Shown here: positions 11,552 through 22,847 of the stretch, piece after piece
Position numbering within the stretch: position 1 is the stretch's first letter
Layout: each line of letters begins with the position of its first letter
From: Chrysomallon squamiferum
Lineage: Eukaryota > Mollusca > Gastropoda > Neomphalida > Peltospiridae
NCBI GenBank assembly: GCA_012295275.1
Contig: CM022665.1
Span: 28,087,446-28,136,945, forward strand
DNA: 49,500 nucleotides
Direction: 5' to 3'
Notes under the pieces: model-generated
The model's database searches: none
What the model saw: only the letters and a program-made list of their open reading frames with translations
What the model was told of the DNA's origin: nothing
Position numbers and translations under genes: made by a program

Positions 11552-14295
11552 TTGCCTACACCAAGCATTCCAAGTACTAAAGTTGTAAACTATCAGTGAG
11601 TGTCAAATAATTTTATAACATCTATACTATCTCAGCATCTGCAGTGGTAATGAAAGGTATCATTCATATGTGGATAGTTGTTAAATATAGCAAATCACCA
11701 CTTTTATACAACAGTTGTAAAACTATCAGTCTTAACATACATGATAGTATTAAATTAAAAAAATAAAAATAAAAGAATAAAATTACAGAATTGCAGCATT
11801 GATTGCTATTAATATTATCAAAAATTAAAACAAAACTTTAAATTTTGATGGAAATTTTCTCACATCTGATATCCTGATTAAGACAGATAAAATAAATCAG
11901 ACGTATAAAATAGACTGGGCAATTCCACAGTGATAGATATTACATTAAAAGTGGTTCCAACTGCATTGATTGCAAGAGTGGTACCCCCAGAACTTTGGCC
12001 ATATATCCAAGTTCATTTGGTGGCAGAGGTAAAAGCCTTTGGATATCTCTGGCTTGATGGGTAATTAGAAGTGTATGTTGATGGTATTTCAAGAAGGACA
12101 TGGGTAAAAAACAGCTAACTGTATTTCCTAATTGTATGAAACCTGCAAACTGTACACACTGTGACCTGATGCATTCCTCCAGCCATTCAACAAAGGAATA
12201 CACACCACTTTCTTCCTTTGTTTTTCCATCAACAGACCCCTTACCATGATATGCAGCAGAGAAATTCTAGTACATTTTCTAGTTGTGCTTTCCTTGCAGC
12301 AAGATCTTAGTGGTACTATGAAGCATTTTTTTAATTCTGATACTTGTCCATCAAACCAAATTAATATAGTTTTGACTGAATTAGGGATCATTTCCAAGAA
12401 CATGTCAAAGTATGCTATTATCTGCAAGAACTACTTTCACAACTGAGTTAGAGTAAGCCATTGTCTATTAAGTTTCTCTCATTCTGCATCGTTCCTCTTG
12501 GCTTCATCATTTTGCTGTTTATATTCTTTCTGACCTGTTGTTCTACAGCAGTAGAAGTCATCATATAACAAACACAAAGTAACAAGATAGTGACCTTCCA
12601 AATAGTTGCTTTTTTACAAACGTAAATAAAACTGTATTGTTGATAAAACTGTCAAATTAATAGTTTTCAATAGCTTAGGAAATGAACAGTGTAGATGTAC
12701 TGAAGAATTGTGGGTAAAATAGCAGCATGCTGCAGTTGTCATAATTAATGAAACCTCCTTTTGTGCTAAAAATGCTGAATGACTATGACTGTAGTAAAGA
12801 ATTTTGTTGACTTGTAGGAATGTGACATGTTCCTGCACCAACTTCTTCAGTCTCAAATACTGGTATTATCAATAATGTGAAGTGTTAAAGCCAGTTTGGA
12901 GTAGGCGATTTGAGAGGCTTAATACTGTTAATAAATTTTGGGTATTGTGTCGTATATTTTGATACAAATAAATGTTGACCCTTTGATGAAATAATGAAAT
13001 TTAATCTTTTCCTCATATCCCCTGAGTCACTGAATTACCCTATTACAGGAAACAATACAATATTGAAATAAATTTGTCAAAAATCAGTTATGTCTCACAA
13101 TTAAGATAGTAGAACTGTTCAGCCTAATCATTAAGGTTATAAAAATACAGTGTTTTTTTTTATTATTATTGTTATTTTTATTTTATTTTTTCTTGGAGGG
13201 AGTTCTAAAGTGTAGTACTTATTAGTATTTCCCCAGAAAAACCTGAAAACAATGTAAGTAAACAGTTATTAATTATACAGAAATGACTTACTGTTTTTTC
13301 TTTCTTTCTCTCTGCATTATTCAAATATAAAAAGTTTGTGCATATCATCGATACACCAAATATATGCTGATGTTTATGAAAGTAAAGACAGATGATATGA
13401 AGCAAAGGAAAGAAAGTGAAATGAATGGTAGATAACTCATCTGAAAACGTTGACACTTCAATAATAAAGTTGTAGAAAGCTTGAACATGTACCTACTGAG
13501 TTTTGTTTATTTAAAACTTTATTACTACAATTTGTATCAATAAGAAAATAAAGTGTGACAGCTGAGAATAAGATGATTACTCATTTGGGTAATATGAATC
13601 TTACTGCACACAAGACACAGGACATGTTAACAGGATCTGTTATTACAAACTTAGAATGTCTAGGTAAGTTATCTAGACAGTGGAATACATAAAGTATATT
13701 GTGTGTAATCTTCATAAATGTAACAGTATCTTCAGTTTGACCTTCATAGTTTATTCCAAGCTGTTAGCTGGATAATGTGGCAATTATTATTATTACTTTT
13801 ATTTATTTAGTTTTTATCTTTTTATTATTGTTATTTTATTTACTTTTTTTTAAAAATCACAATCACGTTATAACCATATATTCACATTATTAGCTAAATT
13901 GTATGCAGAATATGTTTTTAATTTCTTTTTCTTTTATTATGCTGATGTTACTGTGGTTGGTGTGCCACATAAACATTTTACTTGCATATCCAGTCTTAAT
14001 TGTGCAACCTCACATATATTTTATTATTGTTTTTAATCAGTGAAATAAAATATTTGCAACCGTTCATTGTCAGTATTCAGTCATTAAAAAAATTATTAGC
14101 TAAAAACACATCCAAATGAAGTTAAATGTGACAGCTATAAAATTCCTACCATTTTTGCTATTATGCTATGATGTGTTGCAATAGTAATAGTTATTCTAAA
14201 TAATTCACTTTAAACATAATACTACAGATAGTATTACAGGAAGAGTTGTGTTAAAACCTTTTTTTTTTTTTTTTTTTTATAAAAACACACACATG

Positions 14296-14343
<48 letters not shown>

Positions 14344-14950
14344 GTGCATGTGTGTGTGTTTTGTAAAAAAAAAAATATATATATATGTGTGTGTACATTT
14401 AGCAGCTGTCACAAATTAATGTATTATGAAACAAGTAGCGTCAATGGTAAATTCTTGAAATCTAAAATAATTTGTAGGATGTTTATTGTGGTTGATATTG
14501 GTTTAAACTTAAATAGCTCTTTACTTCTAAGTCACTTATCTTTTGGCATATCTTTGATGAATTATATTGGAGAATGTAATCTGTGATTTATATTGCACTA
14601 GCTGATTAGCAGCAACTTTAATTATTTTTCACATAATATCTTCTCTTAAAAGATATAATATATTTTGTAAATCATTTCTATTTTCTGCGTAACATGTAAT
14701 GAATAGAATATTCTGGATTTATGATTAAATGAGCATGTGATGTTTGATTTAGAAAATTTCATTTCCAAGCATACATTTTTAACTTTTTTTTAAACTTTTT
14801 TTTTTTAATTTAAAAAACGCGATATTGGCAACAGCTTGTTAAACAAATTAGATTAAAAAGCCAAATGTCAAAATCTAGTTAAATATGTCTGTATGTGAAT
14901 GTATATATATTTTTTCAATAAATAATTGTTTTTAACAAATGATTATTTAT

Positions 14951-15009
<59 letters not shown>

Positions 15010-15019
15010 TGAGTGAGAG

Positions 15020-15076
<57 letters not shown>

Positions 15077-17185
15077 GTATGTATGTATGTATGTATGTAT
15101 ATATATATATTTTTTTCATACAGGGCCCAGAAAAAAGCTGGAAGGATGATTTCCATGAATCTTTTGAAGAGACACCCCTTTTTGTAGCCATCACAACATA
15201 CCTTGGTTATGCTTTGCTGGTCATAATAGGGCATATCAGAGATTTTTTGAGATTTTATAGCATTGAAACACAGAAAACATGTATGGAACCTCGATTGAAG
15301 GTGAGTCAGCTGCCATTTTATTTATTTATTTATTATTTTGAATTTTGTATCACAAGTTACAAATATATTTACCTTGGATTGTATTTCTCATTTATCTTTA
15401 AAATGAAATATACAAAAAGGATGGATATTTTATTACTTTTAAACTATGTATTTAATTTGATATAATCAGATCATTTTTCAGTAGATGAATGCAGTTGCTG
15501 TCAACAGTTAATTTTCACAAAGTGGATTGAGCAGAAATGCTATGTGATTTCAGTTCATAAGTAGTAAAAGTTTATCAAGCATTTTCCAATGAATAATTTT
15601 CTAAAAAAAAATTGTATCATAAAGATAAACATTTTAGTGCTGATGTTGGTCATTACTTTCTGTTATGAGGGAGCTAATTGTGCAATTTAAATTAATTTGA
15701 CTGAATGTTGTAGTATGGATATTAATTAATTATTTTCTAATTAAGAATAAAATTAATAAAAATACATTATTATTACTGAATTGAGAAATTATTATTCATG
15801 TGATGGCGTTTTAAAGTTTGTAGAAATTATATTTGTTTAATTTTAATGTTTGTTTCACAGGGGTTTGTTCCATTGTATCAGACATGGGAAAGTTTTTACA
15901 CTCGACATTTATATCGTCGTATCAGAGATTGTTGGAACAGACCAATAGGCAGTATTGCTGCAGAATACATTGATATCTTGGAGAGACGAACCAATGATTA
16001 TGGATGGAATTTTGAGTATGTTTTTAACTCATTTACCAATAGGGTGTTTTGTGTTAATACCTTTAAAATGTTATATAGCCTCAAACAGTCAAAATTCAAG
16101 ATGTTGTTAGACGTATGTACATGTAATTAAGCTGTTTCTTCTTTCAAATATTTGCTCCATGTTTTAAAATTTGTTTTCAAAACAAAAATTATATTTAATT
16201 GTGAAATTTTAAAATTTTATTTTTTAATAATAATTTATAATAGTTTTGTCACATTTTAAATTTTATTTACCATGATTGTGTGTGTGTGTGTGCATGCGTA
16301 CTTGTGTATATAAACCTTAAATGATACCATTATCATTAACTTGGCAAAATTGCTTAAGATGTTTGTTAAAAGAGGTACTTAAAATGTTTTGTTTTTTTCA
16401 CAGACTTACAGGAAAAAGACAGCATGTAATGAATTTTGGATCGTACAACTATCTTGGATTTTCTGAAAACACAGGGCCATGTGCAGATGCTGTTTATGGT
16501 GTTACTAAAGAATGTGGTGTCAGTGTTTGTGGTACAAGACAGGAATTTGGTAGGCTTTTTTTTTTTTTACCTGATGCCTTCTTTTTTTCTTTCCCTTTTT
16601 TTTCATTTAATAGATCGTCTTGAAGTTAAAGGGGTGTTTGTGTGTACAGAAACATAATAAATATGATACAGGTTACAATAAAATACATTAGTGGTTGGAA
16701 TAATCCATTTTAATGTTTTAATTTTATATATAAATATATATAAAATTTATATTAATTTAGAAATTTTTATTATAGTTAAGACTGAAATTACCAATTACTT
16801 TTTGTTTATACTTTCAGGTTATCTGAAAATTCATAAAGATCTAGATGAGCTAGTTGCAAAATTCCTTGGTGTGGAAGCAGCCATTACATTTCCTATGGGC
16901 TTTGCAACCAATTCAATGAACATGCCATTACTTGTTTCATCAGTGAGCATTTTGTTTTTCAGTAGACAATTATTGACAGAACTTTTACTTTTAAAACAGT
17001 TTCTGATAATTATCTTTCTGCAAATTGTGTCATGCTGATATGTAGATGAATATTTGATCACCTGTTGATTGTCACAGATGTCATCCTAATGACTTATGTT
17101 GAATGTATTTCACTTTAAGTAGTAAATGATACAGCTTGAACTTAATGATTTCAAATATTGTTACCCATTTATACTTTTTTTAAAC

Positions 17186-17243
<58 letters not shown>

Positions 17244-20200
17244 CCATATGCATGCATGAACACACACATATATGTGAGTTGTTTTTTGCTAATGGTGACA
17301 AACAAATGGGAAACAAGCCAGTTTTTAAACTTGCATGTACAGCCTGCTACTAATACTTTTTTGCAGTGAAATGTTTGAATTCCAAAAGAAAAAAAATCAG
17401 TAGATTTAAACAGGATGTGCTTTAAGCTGGGGGTAGTCATGGAAACATAACCTGCATGAAATTGTTACAAAAAAATAATTACTGGTTATCCAAGAATTAA
17501 AATTCCTAAGTATATGATATGTAATAAATTCTGTTGGAAATTTTATTACTTGGGAATATGCTGACCTGGTGATGCCAATCACAGATTACCACTGAAAGGA
17601 AACTTTTGTAGTATATGTAATACTCATATACAGTGATAAAGTTGTGGCTCTGGGAAGAACTGATATATTTCTCTGAAGAAAACAACAAATTCATCAGTGT
17701 TTTCTGGGTAGTTGTCTTGCTCCTTCAGGAAGCTGACCTTTGTTTTTTCTTCTACTCAGACATGTATACAATTATAATTCCTGTTTTTCTAACAAATGAA
17801 ACAGACTATTTTTGTCTTGTTGTATAACTTCCATACACCCTTTTTTTGCTTGCTTTTTGTTTGTTTTTAAAAGAAAAGCAATACAGTAGTGAAACATTGT
17901 AAACTAATGAATTTTTCTTCTTCACAGGGATGTCTTATTCTTAGTGATGAACTTAATCATGCCTCTCTGGTTCTTGGTTCTCGACTGTCAGGAGCAACAA
18001 TAAGAACATTTAAACATAACAGTAAGTTAGTACACAGTTCTATAATTAAAGCTGGAAGGTTTCAGGCAGTGGTGTCTCTATGTACCTTTTATTTTAAATA
18101 CTCTAAGATTAATACAATAAACTAAATTTAATTTACATATTATGTAAAGGGATGCTGGTATTCCTGTTTTTAACATTTTATATATGTTGATTATTATCAC
18201 CAAGTTACAATAAAATTAACTCATGTTTTGTTAACATGTTTCTATGTATGCTTTTTAAGATATGGAAGATCTGGAACATCAGCTCTGTGATGCTGTTGTC
18301 AGTGGTCAGCCAAGGACACATAGGCCATGGAAGAAAATACTGATAGTAGTGGAAGGAGTCTACAGGTAAAAACTTTTAAAATTAAAATCTATTTGGTGAT
18401 ATTAACTTTATATTTTTATTTATTTTAAATCTGATGATTATTATTTAATTTATTATCGTGGAATTGAAGGTACACTGTAAAGAAGATGCTAATAAAATTA
18501 ACAGTAATTTGTGTTCATTCTTTAGCAAATGTATACTTATCTGTTTATTGTTTACCTGATGAACTTTGTCTACCATTTTCTAAAAAATTTATGAACAAAC
18601 TATTAACAAAGTAATCAAATCCTATTTACAGCATGGAAGGCTCTGTAACCAAACTGCCAGAGGTCGTACGATTGAAAAAGAAATACAAAGCTTACGTCTA
18701 TCTGGATGAAGCTCACAGCATTGGTGCCATGGGTTCTCATGGCAAGGGCATTTGTGATTACTTCAACCTTGATGTCAATGACATTGATGTCATGATGGGG
18801 ACATTCACCAAAAGTTTTGGCTCCAGTGGTGGATACATAGCTGGATCAAAAGTAATTTAATTTTGAAATGACCTACCTTGTACATTTGTGTTTGATTTAT
18901 TGTTGTGATAATAATTATTTTTTAATTATTTTTCACTATTATTATTTTTTAATTAATGCAAAGTAAATACATGCTGTATTTTCTCTAATTAATTTTAATT
19001 TTGTTTTATTCAGAAACTGATAAACCATCTGAAAGTCAACTCTCACAGTGCTGTGTACTCATGTGCCATGTCACCTCCTGTTGCTATGCAGATCATTTCA
19101 TCTATGAAAATCATCATGGGTCTGGATGGTGGAGATGAAGGTACAAATTAAGAATTATAATTTTTTTTTTTTTTTTATTTTTTTTTTTTTTTTCATTTTT
19201 AAGAACTAAAACAGATATTTTTTTAGTGATTAAAATGTAGAGAAATGGTTATGATGATTGGTAACCTTAATGATTATTATTATTATTATTTATTACACTG
19301 ATATAAAATCACAAGATGTTTAAATAAGATTACTATGATTTTATGTTCTTTTTTAAATTTCACATTCTAATGTTGTCAGCTTGTGTTTTTTAAAAAAGGT
19401 AAAAAACGTATTGAAAGACTTGCATGGAACACAAGATACTTTCGCCGTCGACTGCATGAAATGGGTGTCATTGTGTATGGCAACCAGGATTCCCCTGTTG
19501 TTCCTGTAATGATCTTCATGCCTGCAAAAATTGCGTAAGTTTTTATCAAAATAAGTTTAATTATATGCATTTGACTTCATTACATTTAAAAGTAATTTTT
19601 ATGATCTGCATTTTGTAAGCAGTTTACCAAAAAATTTAAATTAAATATGAAAGAATGACCATTGATCTTCAGCAGTGATATTTTTTAAATTATTTTTTTA
19701 TTTTTTTATTTTTTTTCACATAAAAGAATACAGTTAATATTTACTGACATTTTTATTTTAAAATCTTTTCAGTCTGTAGTTACTTTGTAGAAAAAATAAA
19801 ATTTAAATTAATTTCTCTACTACAGGGCCATGGGCAGAGAAACTCTGAAGAGAGGTCTTGGTATTGTAGTGGTTGGATTCCCAGCAACCCCAATCATTGA
19901 ATCTCGAGCTCGGTTCTGTCTTTCTGCTGCACATTCAAAAGAAATGCTGGATAAAGTAAGTAGTGTTTCTGTGTCTGCTGTCATAGTTAACAAAAAAAGG
20001 AATTAAAACACCCACATTTGACACCTGTTGACTAAGGAAAATTTTTTCCTTCATTCCATAAATTAGGACTTCAGGTTATTAATATAATCTGAGTTTTGTG
20101 ATACATTTATGTAGAATGTATTAGCATATTCTTGTTTAAAAAAACCCAAAAACTATTGTTGTTTCAGGCACTGGATGTTATTGATGAAGTTGCTGATGTA

Positions 20201-20491
20201 ATTTCACTGAAGTATTCCCAAAAATCATCTGCTGTTTCTAAAGAGAAAGAAAAACAAAAGGGCGAGGTAATATTTTAACAATTCTCATATAAAATTTCAC
20301 ATAAATTATCAGCTTTTAAATGTGAAAATTATTCTATCATTAAAGATCAAGTAAATAACCAGAAAATATTAATAATAAAAGAATAGAATAAATTCATAAT
20401 TTGCAGAAATATATTTTTTATATATTAATAATTTGGGATCTTATTTCATTATTATTATTTTTTTTTTTTTTTTTTTTTACAGAGTGATTGA
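10763..20491 (+). CDS. SPTLC2: Serine palmitoyltransferase subunit 2, copy A (13 coding exons)
   Basis: Catalytic subunit of serine palmitoyltransferase. With an SPTLC1-type partner in the ER membrane it condenses L-serine and acyl-CoA to 3-ketosphinganine, the first committed step of sphingolipid synthesis. Splicing predicts 534 residues (human SPTLC2 is about 562). Order: polar Gly/Asn/Lys-rich leader (1-27), one membrane helix (about 46-65), then the fold-type I PLP domain. Visible landmarks are [18 protein letters not shown] (His239), LDEAHS (Asp320, His323), and GTFTKSFG with the PLP Schiff-base lysine at Lys355. That lysine rules out SPTLC1. The start ATG has A at -3 and G at +4. The C-terminus is a Lys/Glu-rich tail unlike that of copy B. 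All splice sites are GT-AG and all phases close. SPTLC3 is a vertebrate paralogue, so SPTLC2-like is the safest name. Confidence 0.93.
11098..11108 (-). promoter_or_regulatory. YY1-like motif AAAATGGCGGC
   Basis: Read on the minus strand this is a close match to the YY1 core-promoter motif AANATGGCGGC. It lies in the CpG-bearing start of intron 1, 255 bp past the exon 1 donor. Its orientation would suit leftward initiation, though YY1 sites can act in either direction. Confidence 0.45.
11508..11551. repeat. (ATT)n microsatellite
   Basis: About 14 ATT units within intron 1 of copy A. Confidence 0.9.
11940..12860 (-). pseudogene. Broken transposon-like ORF, antisense in SPTLC2-A intron 1
   Basis: Three minus-strand reading-frame blocks make one degraded protein. 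The 5' block (12614-12856) contains [11 protein letters not shown]. The middle block (12128-12427) contains [14 protein letters not shown] and a following Lys/Phe-rich segment. After a frameshift near 12270-12300 the 3' block contains [14 protein letters not shown], with HGKG at 12237-12248, and runs to a stop at 11940. From memory, the order (WxDG, then NFxAxxHGKGxVDG) matches an uncharacterised ORF family repeated in invertebrate genomes, which I infer to be transposon-derived. There are at least one frameshift and several stops between blocks, so it is not functional. It has no link to sphingolipid synthesis. Confidence 0.55.
14298..14340. repeat. (AT)n microsatellite
   Basis: About 21 AT units within intron 1 of copy A, flanked by short GT runs. 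Confidence 0.95.
14954..15110. repeat. (GT)n-(GA)n-(GT)n-(ATGT)n compound repeat beside exon 2 acceptor
   Basis: About 27 GT units, a GAGT/GA interruption, about 20 more GT units, then ATGT and AT units. The repeat ends directly against the short polypyrimidine tract of the exon 2 acceptor (AG at 15122-15123). On the sense strand it is UG-rich RNA placed at the branch point and acceptor. Confidence 0.95.
15124..15300 (+). CDS. SPTLC2: SPTLC2 copy A, exon 2 (residues 28-86, membrane helix)
   Basis: Acceptor TACAG and donor AAG|GTGAGT. It contains FHESFEETP, conserved in SPTLC2 proteins, and the hydrophobic helix at residues 46-65. The exon is phase 0 at both ends, so skipping it would keep the frame and remove the membrane helix. 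Confidence 0.92.
15861..16015 (+). CDS. SPTLC2: SPTLC2 copy A, exon 3 (residues 87-138)
   Basis: Acceptor TTTCACAG, donor TTTTGA|GTATGT, ends in phase 2. Encodes [20 protein letters not shown] and the WNRPI and IDILER segments that precede the catalytic domain in SPTLC2. Confidence 0.93.
16404..16549 (+). CDS. SPTLC2: SPTLC2 copy A, exon 4 (residues 138-187)
   Basis: Acceptor TTTTTTCACAG, donor TTTG|GTAGGC, ends in phase 1. Contains [10 protein letters not shown], the start of the alpha-oxoamine synthase fold, and the TRQEFG motif. Confidence 0.93.
16818..16942 (+). CDS. SPTLC2: SPTLC2 copy A, exon 5 (residues 187-228)
   Basis: Acceptor CTTTCAG, donor TCA|GTGAGC, ends in phase 0. Encodes the [20 protein letters not shown] stretch of the PLP domain. 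Confidence 0.93.
16943..17927 (+). other. Intron 5 of SPTLC2 copy A
   Basis: About 1 kb, non-coding. It holds a (CT)n microsatellite at 17187-17240 and no supportable gene. Confidence 0.85.
17187..17240. repeat. (CT)n microsatellite
   Basis: About 25 CT units with two CCT interruptions, in intron 5 of copy A. Confidence 0.95.
17928..18021 (+). CDS. SPTLC2: SPTLC2 copy A, exon 6 (residues 229-260)
   Basis: Acceptor CTTCACAG, donor AACA|GTAAGT, ends in phase 1. Contains SDELNHAS with His239, the residue that stacks on PLP in this family, and the ARLSG-like segment. Confidence 0.94.
18260..18365 (+). CDS. SPTLC2: SPTLC2 copy A, exon 7 (residues 260-295)
   Basis: Acceptor TTTTTAAG, donor TACAG|GTAAAA, ends in phase 2. 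Contains [20 protein letters not shown], near identical to known SPTLC2 sequences. Confidence 0.93.
18632..18851 (+). CDS. SPTLC2: SPTLC2 copy A, exon 8 (residues 295-368, active-site lysine)
   Basis: Acceptor CTATTTACAG, donor AAAA|GTAATT, ends in phase 0. Carries [11 protein letters not shown] and [10 protein letters not shown]. Lys355 is the PLP Schiff-base lysine and Asp320 the pyridine-nitrogen partner. Confidence 0.96.
19014..19140 (+). CDS. SPTLC2: SPTLC2 copy A, exon 9 (residues 369-411)
   Basis: Acceptor TTTATTCAG, donor GAAG|GTACAA, ends in phase 1. Encodes [13 protein letters not shown], the region after the active-site loop. Confidence 0.93.
19399..19534 (+). CDS. SPTLC2: SPTLC2 copy A, exon 10 (residues 411-456)
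   Basis: The acceptor is unusual: AAAAAAG| with a run of A just before it, and the exon itself begins GTAAAA. The frame forces this site. Donor TTGC|GTAAGT, ends in phase 2. Encodes NTRYFRRRL and DSPVVPVMI. Confidence 0.9.
19826..19955 (+). CDS. SPTLC2: SPTLC2 copy A, exon 11 (residues 456-499)
   Basis: Acceptor CTACTACAG, donor GATAAA|GTAAGT, ends in phase 0. Encodes [20 protein letters not shown], the conserved C-terminal signature of the family. Confidence 0.94.
20168..20266 (+). CDS. SPTLC2: SPTLC2 copy A, exon 12 (residues 500-532)
   Basis: Acceptor TTTCAG, donor GAG|GTAATA. Encodes [13 protein letters not shown] and then a Ser/Lys/Glu-rich tail. If the last intron is retained, translation stops after three more codons, so the protein end changes little. 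Confidence 0.88.
20483..20491 (+). CDS. SPTLC2: SPTLC2 copy A, terminal exon coding part (Ser-Asp-stop)
   Basis: A long poly-T tract and TTTACAG acceptor lead to AGT GAT TGA. Only two residues and the stop are coding; the rest of this exon would be 3'UTR. Intron position and phase match copy B. Confidence 0.65.
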   Translation, partial: SD

Positions 20492-22320
20492 AAAAACACA
20501 GTGGTGTTCTCATTGTTCAACAGAAATACTTTTCTACAGTATACATGGAACAATAAGATTTAAAAAAAAGGTGTTAATTTAAACTTCTCTTTTTTTTTTT
20601 CTACTTTTTTTTTAAATACTACAGGCCATGCTTATTTTATTTATTTATTATTTTTTTTTTGCAGATAAACTCTGTGTCAAAATATTTGCATTGCTTTCAA
20701 TGCATTTTAAAAAAGAAATTAGATTTTTGTTTTTGTTATTATTATGTTTTTTTTTTGTTTAGCTTATATATAAACACTTTTGTGTTGAACATTTTTCACA
20801 AGAAAATTATAATTGTATTGAAAAAACAAACAAAAATGGGACATTTAATGGAGCTTAAAACGGGCATGGTCTTTTCCTCCATTAGACTTTCTCGAAGCAG
20901 GAAAATATCATTTTTCAATATATACACATATATGTATGACTTTATTTTTATTTTTTTTATTTTTTTGTTATATTCTAGAATCAAACTTCGATAATTTAAA
21001 CTTGGACATTATCATCTTTAGGTCTTGAGGCTGAGTATTTGTACATACATAGTGTCTGATTTTAGCTGTCTTGAAAGTGATTTGATAAGACTTTGATGTA
21101 GTAGTAATGTGTAACTCTATAATGATAATGCTCAATAGACTTAAGGAAAGAAAATTCAAGCTGCTGCTGAATGAAGTTAATTAAATTACAAAATAATAAT
21201 AAACCTTTGGGTCTTCCTTTCTGCCTGCACAATATCCTAAAAGACTGCAAATATTTTCATATGGCTTTAAGAGAGAAATTACATGACATTATATTTATTA
21301 TCTGAAGTCTCAAGTCTGTATTAAGATTTTTACTTTTTATTTTTTTAAATCTTATTTATTGTGCTTCCATATGTGTATCTCTTGATTAATTTTTTTTATT
21401 ATATACATAAATATGGACTTTAATTATTTTAAAAGCATTTTATTTTTTATTTTTTATGTTCAGTTAGAAATAGATTGTCAACAGATTAAAAAACTAAAAA
21501 AAAAAAATATGGATGTATGACTTTGAATTATCGAAGTTTGACCATAATTATTACTAATTCAGTATATTTTTTGTGAAATGAACCAGATGCCTTTGTTTGA
21601 GACCCAAGAGCAAATGCATCTTTTTTGTTGTTGTGTTGAATGTCATTAGGCATTGACAGTATGGCCTGCAACAGAATTAATTTGTTGTATTTTTTTGTAT
21701 AGTCATTGGAAAATAGTTCTTTATTAAAAAATTGTTTTTGATTTTAAACAAAAAAAAAAAAACAAAAAAAAAAACGTCTGTTCAAATTAAATAATGTTTT
21801 ATTAAACATATTTTTGCTTAGTGTTAACCTCGGGTATTTTTATGGAAAAAAGACTCAGCTTTACAATATTATAATTATTTAGTTGGTTTGATATTTTAAT
21901 ATTTACATAAAAGAATCATTTGGTTCATTTCCAATTCTGAATTGGTAAAATTAAAACTAGATTATAAATAAGGTTTCTATTTTTATTTTAAAGTTGAAAA
22001 AAAGAAAGTTAATAATTAGGACCCTTCTTTTACAAAATAGATTAGTACAATTGTGTTAAAACTGTGAGCTACCTTGCGTGGAAAATCTTCACTGATGAGT
22101 ACTGTAAGAGATGTGCGAACAATGTATAACACAACAAGTCACCAAATTTTTATTTTGATGACTTAAACAAACAGAAAATCAAATTTCTTTATACACATTT
22201 TTAAACCATATTTACATCTACTGAAAGATCCTAATGACTTTGTAACTGTTCAAAGCAGATACAAATGATGGGATATTTCATTGTCGTTATGTTTGTGTTG
22301 TTTAATTTCAACATCCGTCA

Positions 22321-22404
22321 GCCTTGTCCTGTTTTCTTATTTTTTTTAATAAGAAAAGGACAAAGCTCTACTGAGTGCTATGCTGTTGTTAGAAAACAGC
22401 ATAG
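22321..22404 (+). other. Two adjacent perfect hairpins downstream of copy A
   Basis: First hairpin: TTGTCC, a two-base bulge, then TTTTCTTATT at 22332-22341, pairs with AATAAGAAAA and GGACAA at 22348-22363. Second: CTATGCTGTT at 22378-22387 pairs with AACAGCATAG at 22395-22404 around a 7-nt loop. They lie 1.9 kb past the copy A stop, probably in its 3'UTR. The stems are too short for an ordinary pre-miRNA. Confidence 0.45.
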
Positions 22405-22807
22405 TCATCTTTATTTTTCTCTTTTTATTTTTGATGTTAAAGCTAATGTTCACTGATGTTTTGGGCTTGAAAAAAAGAGAAGAACATAATGAAGTGGACT
22501 TTATTTAAATACCTGAGAATCTTTTAATGTTTTTAAGGTTTAGACTTGACAGTCCATCAAAGTATTAGTAATTAATTTTTGACAGTTCTGAAATACATGC
22601 ACATGCATGCACACGCACACATACACACGCACACACACGTATACATAATAATTTTGTTCATATATAATTTGTTTGGGTGTGTGATGCAAAGTGTATATTT
22701 TGTTTCAATAAGATTATTACAAACAAACCATCTTTGTTTTGTTTTTTAAATTGAATTATTATTAAACTTTTTTTTATTTATTTATTTTTTATTTTATTTA
22801 TTTATTT

Positions 22808-22809
<2 letters not shown>

Positions 22810-22847
<38 letters not shown>
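22810..22847. repeat. Poly-T run
   Basis: An almost pure T tract of about 38 bases. Confidence 0.9.

Larger units (their letters stand above)
10844..15123 (+). other. Intron 1 of SPTLC2 copy A
   Basis: This 4.3-kb intron is the longest of the gene. It contains a minus-strand YY1-like motif, (ATT)n at 11508-11551, a broken antisense transposon-like ORF (11940-12860), (AT)n at 14298-14340 and a long GT/GA/ATGT repeat ending 13 bp before the acceptor. Confidence 0.75.

Noticed and set aside
14943-15234. Minus-strand frames rich in Thr-His repeats and plus-strand Cys-Val repeats
   Set aside because: They are translations of the GT/CA microsatellite; the real coding part is only exon 2 of copy A from 15124 on the plus strand.
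16831-17061. Minus-strand ORF antisense to copy A exon 5
   Set aside because: It is the shadow of the conserved exon on the other strand.
10763-20491. Assignment to SPTLC1, ALAS, AONS or glycine C-acetyltransferase
   Set aside because: SPTLC1 lacks the PLP lysine present here; the other enzymes lack the N-terminal membrane helix and the SPTLC2-specific [16 protein letters not shown] and KKKYKAY segments.
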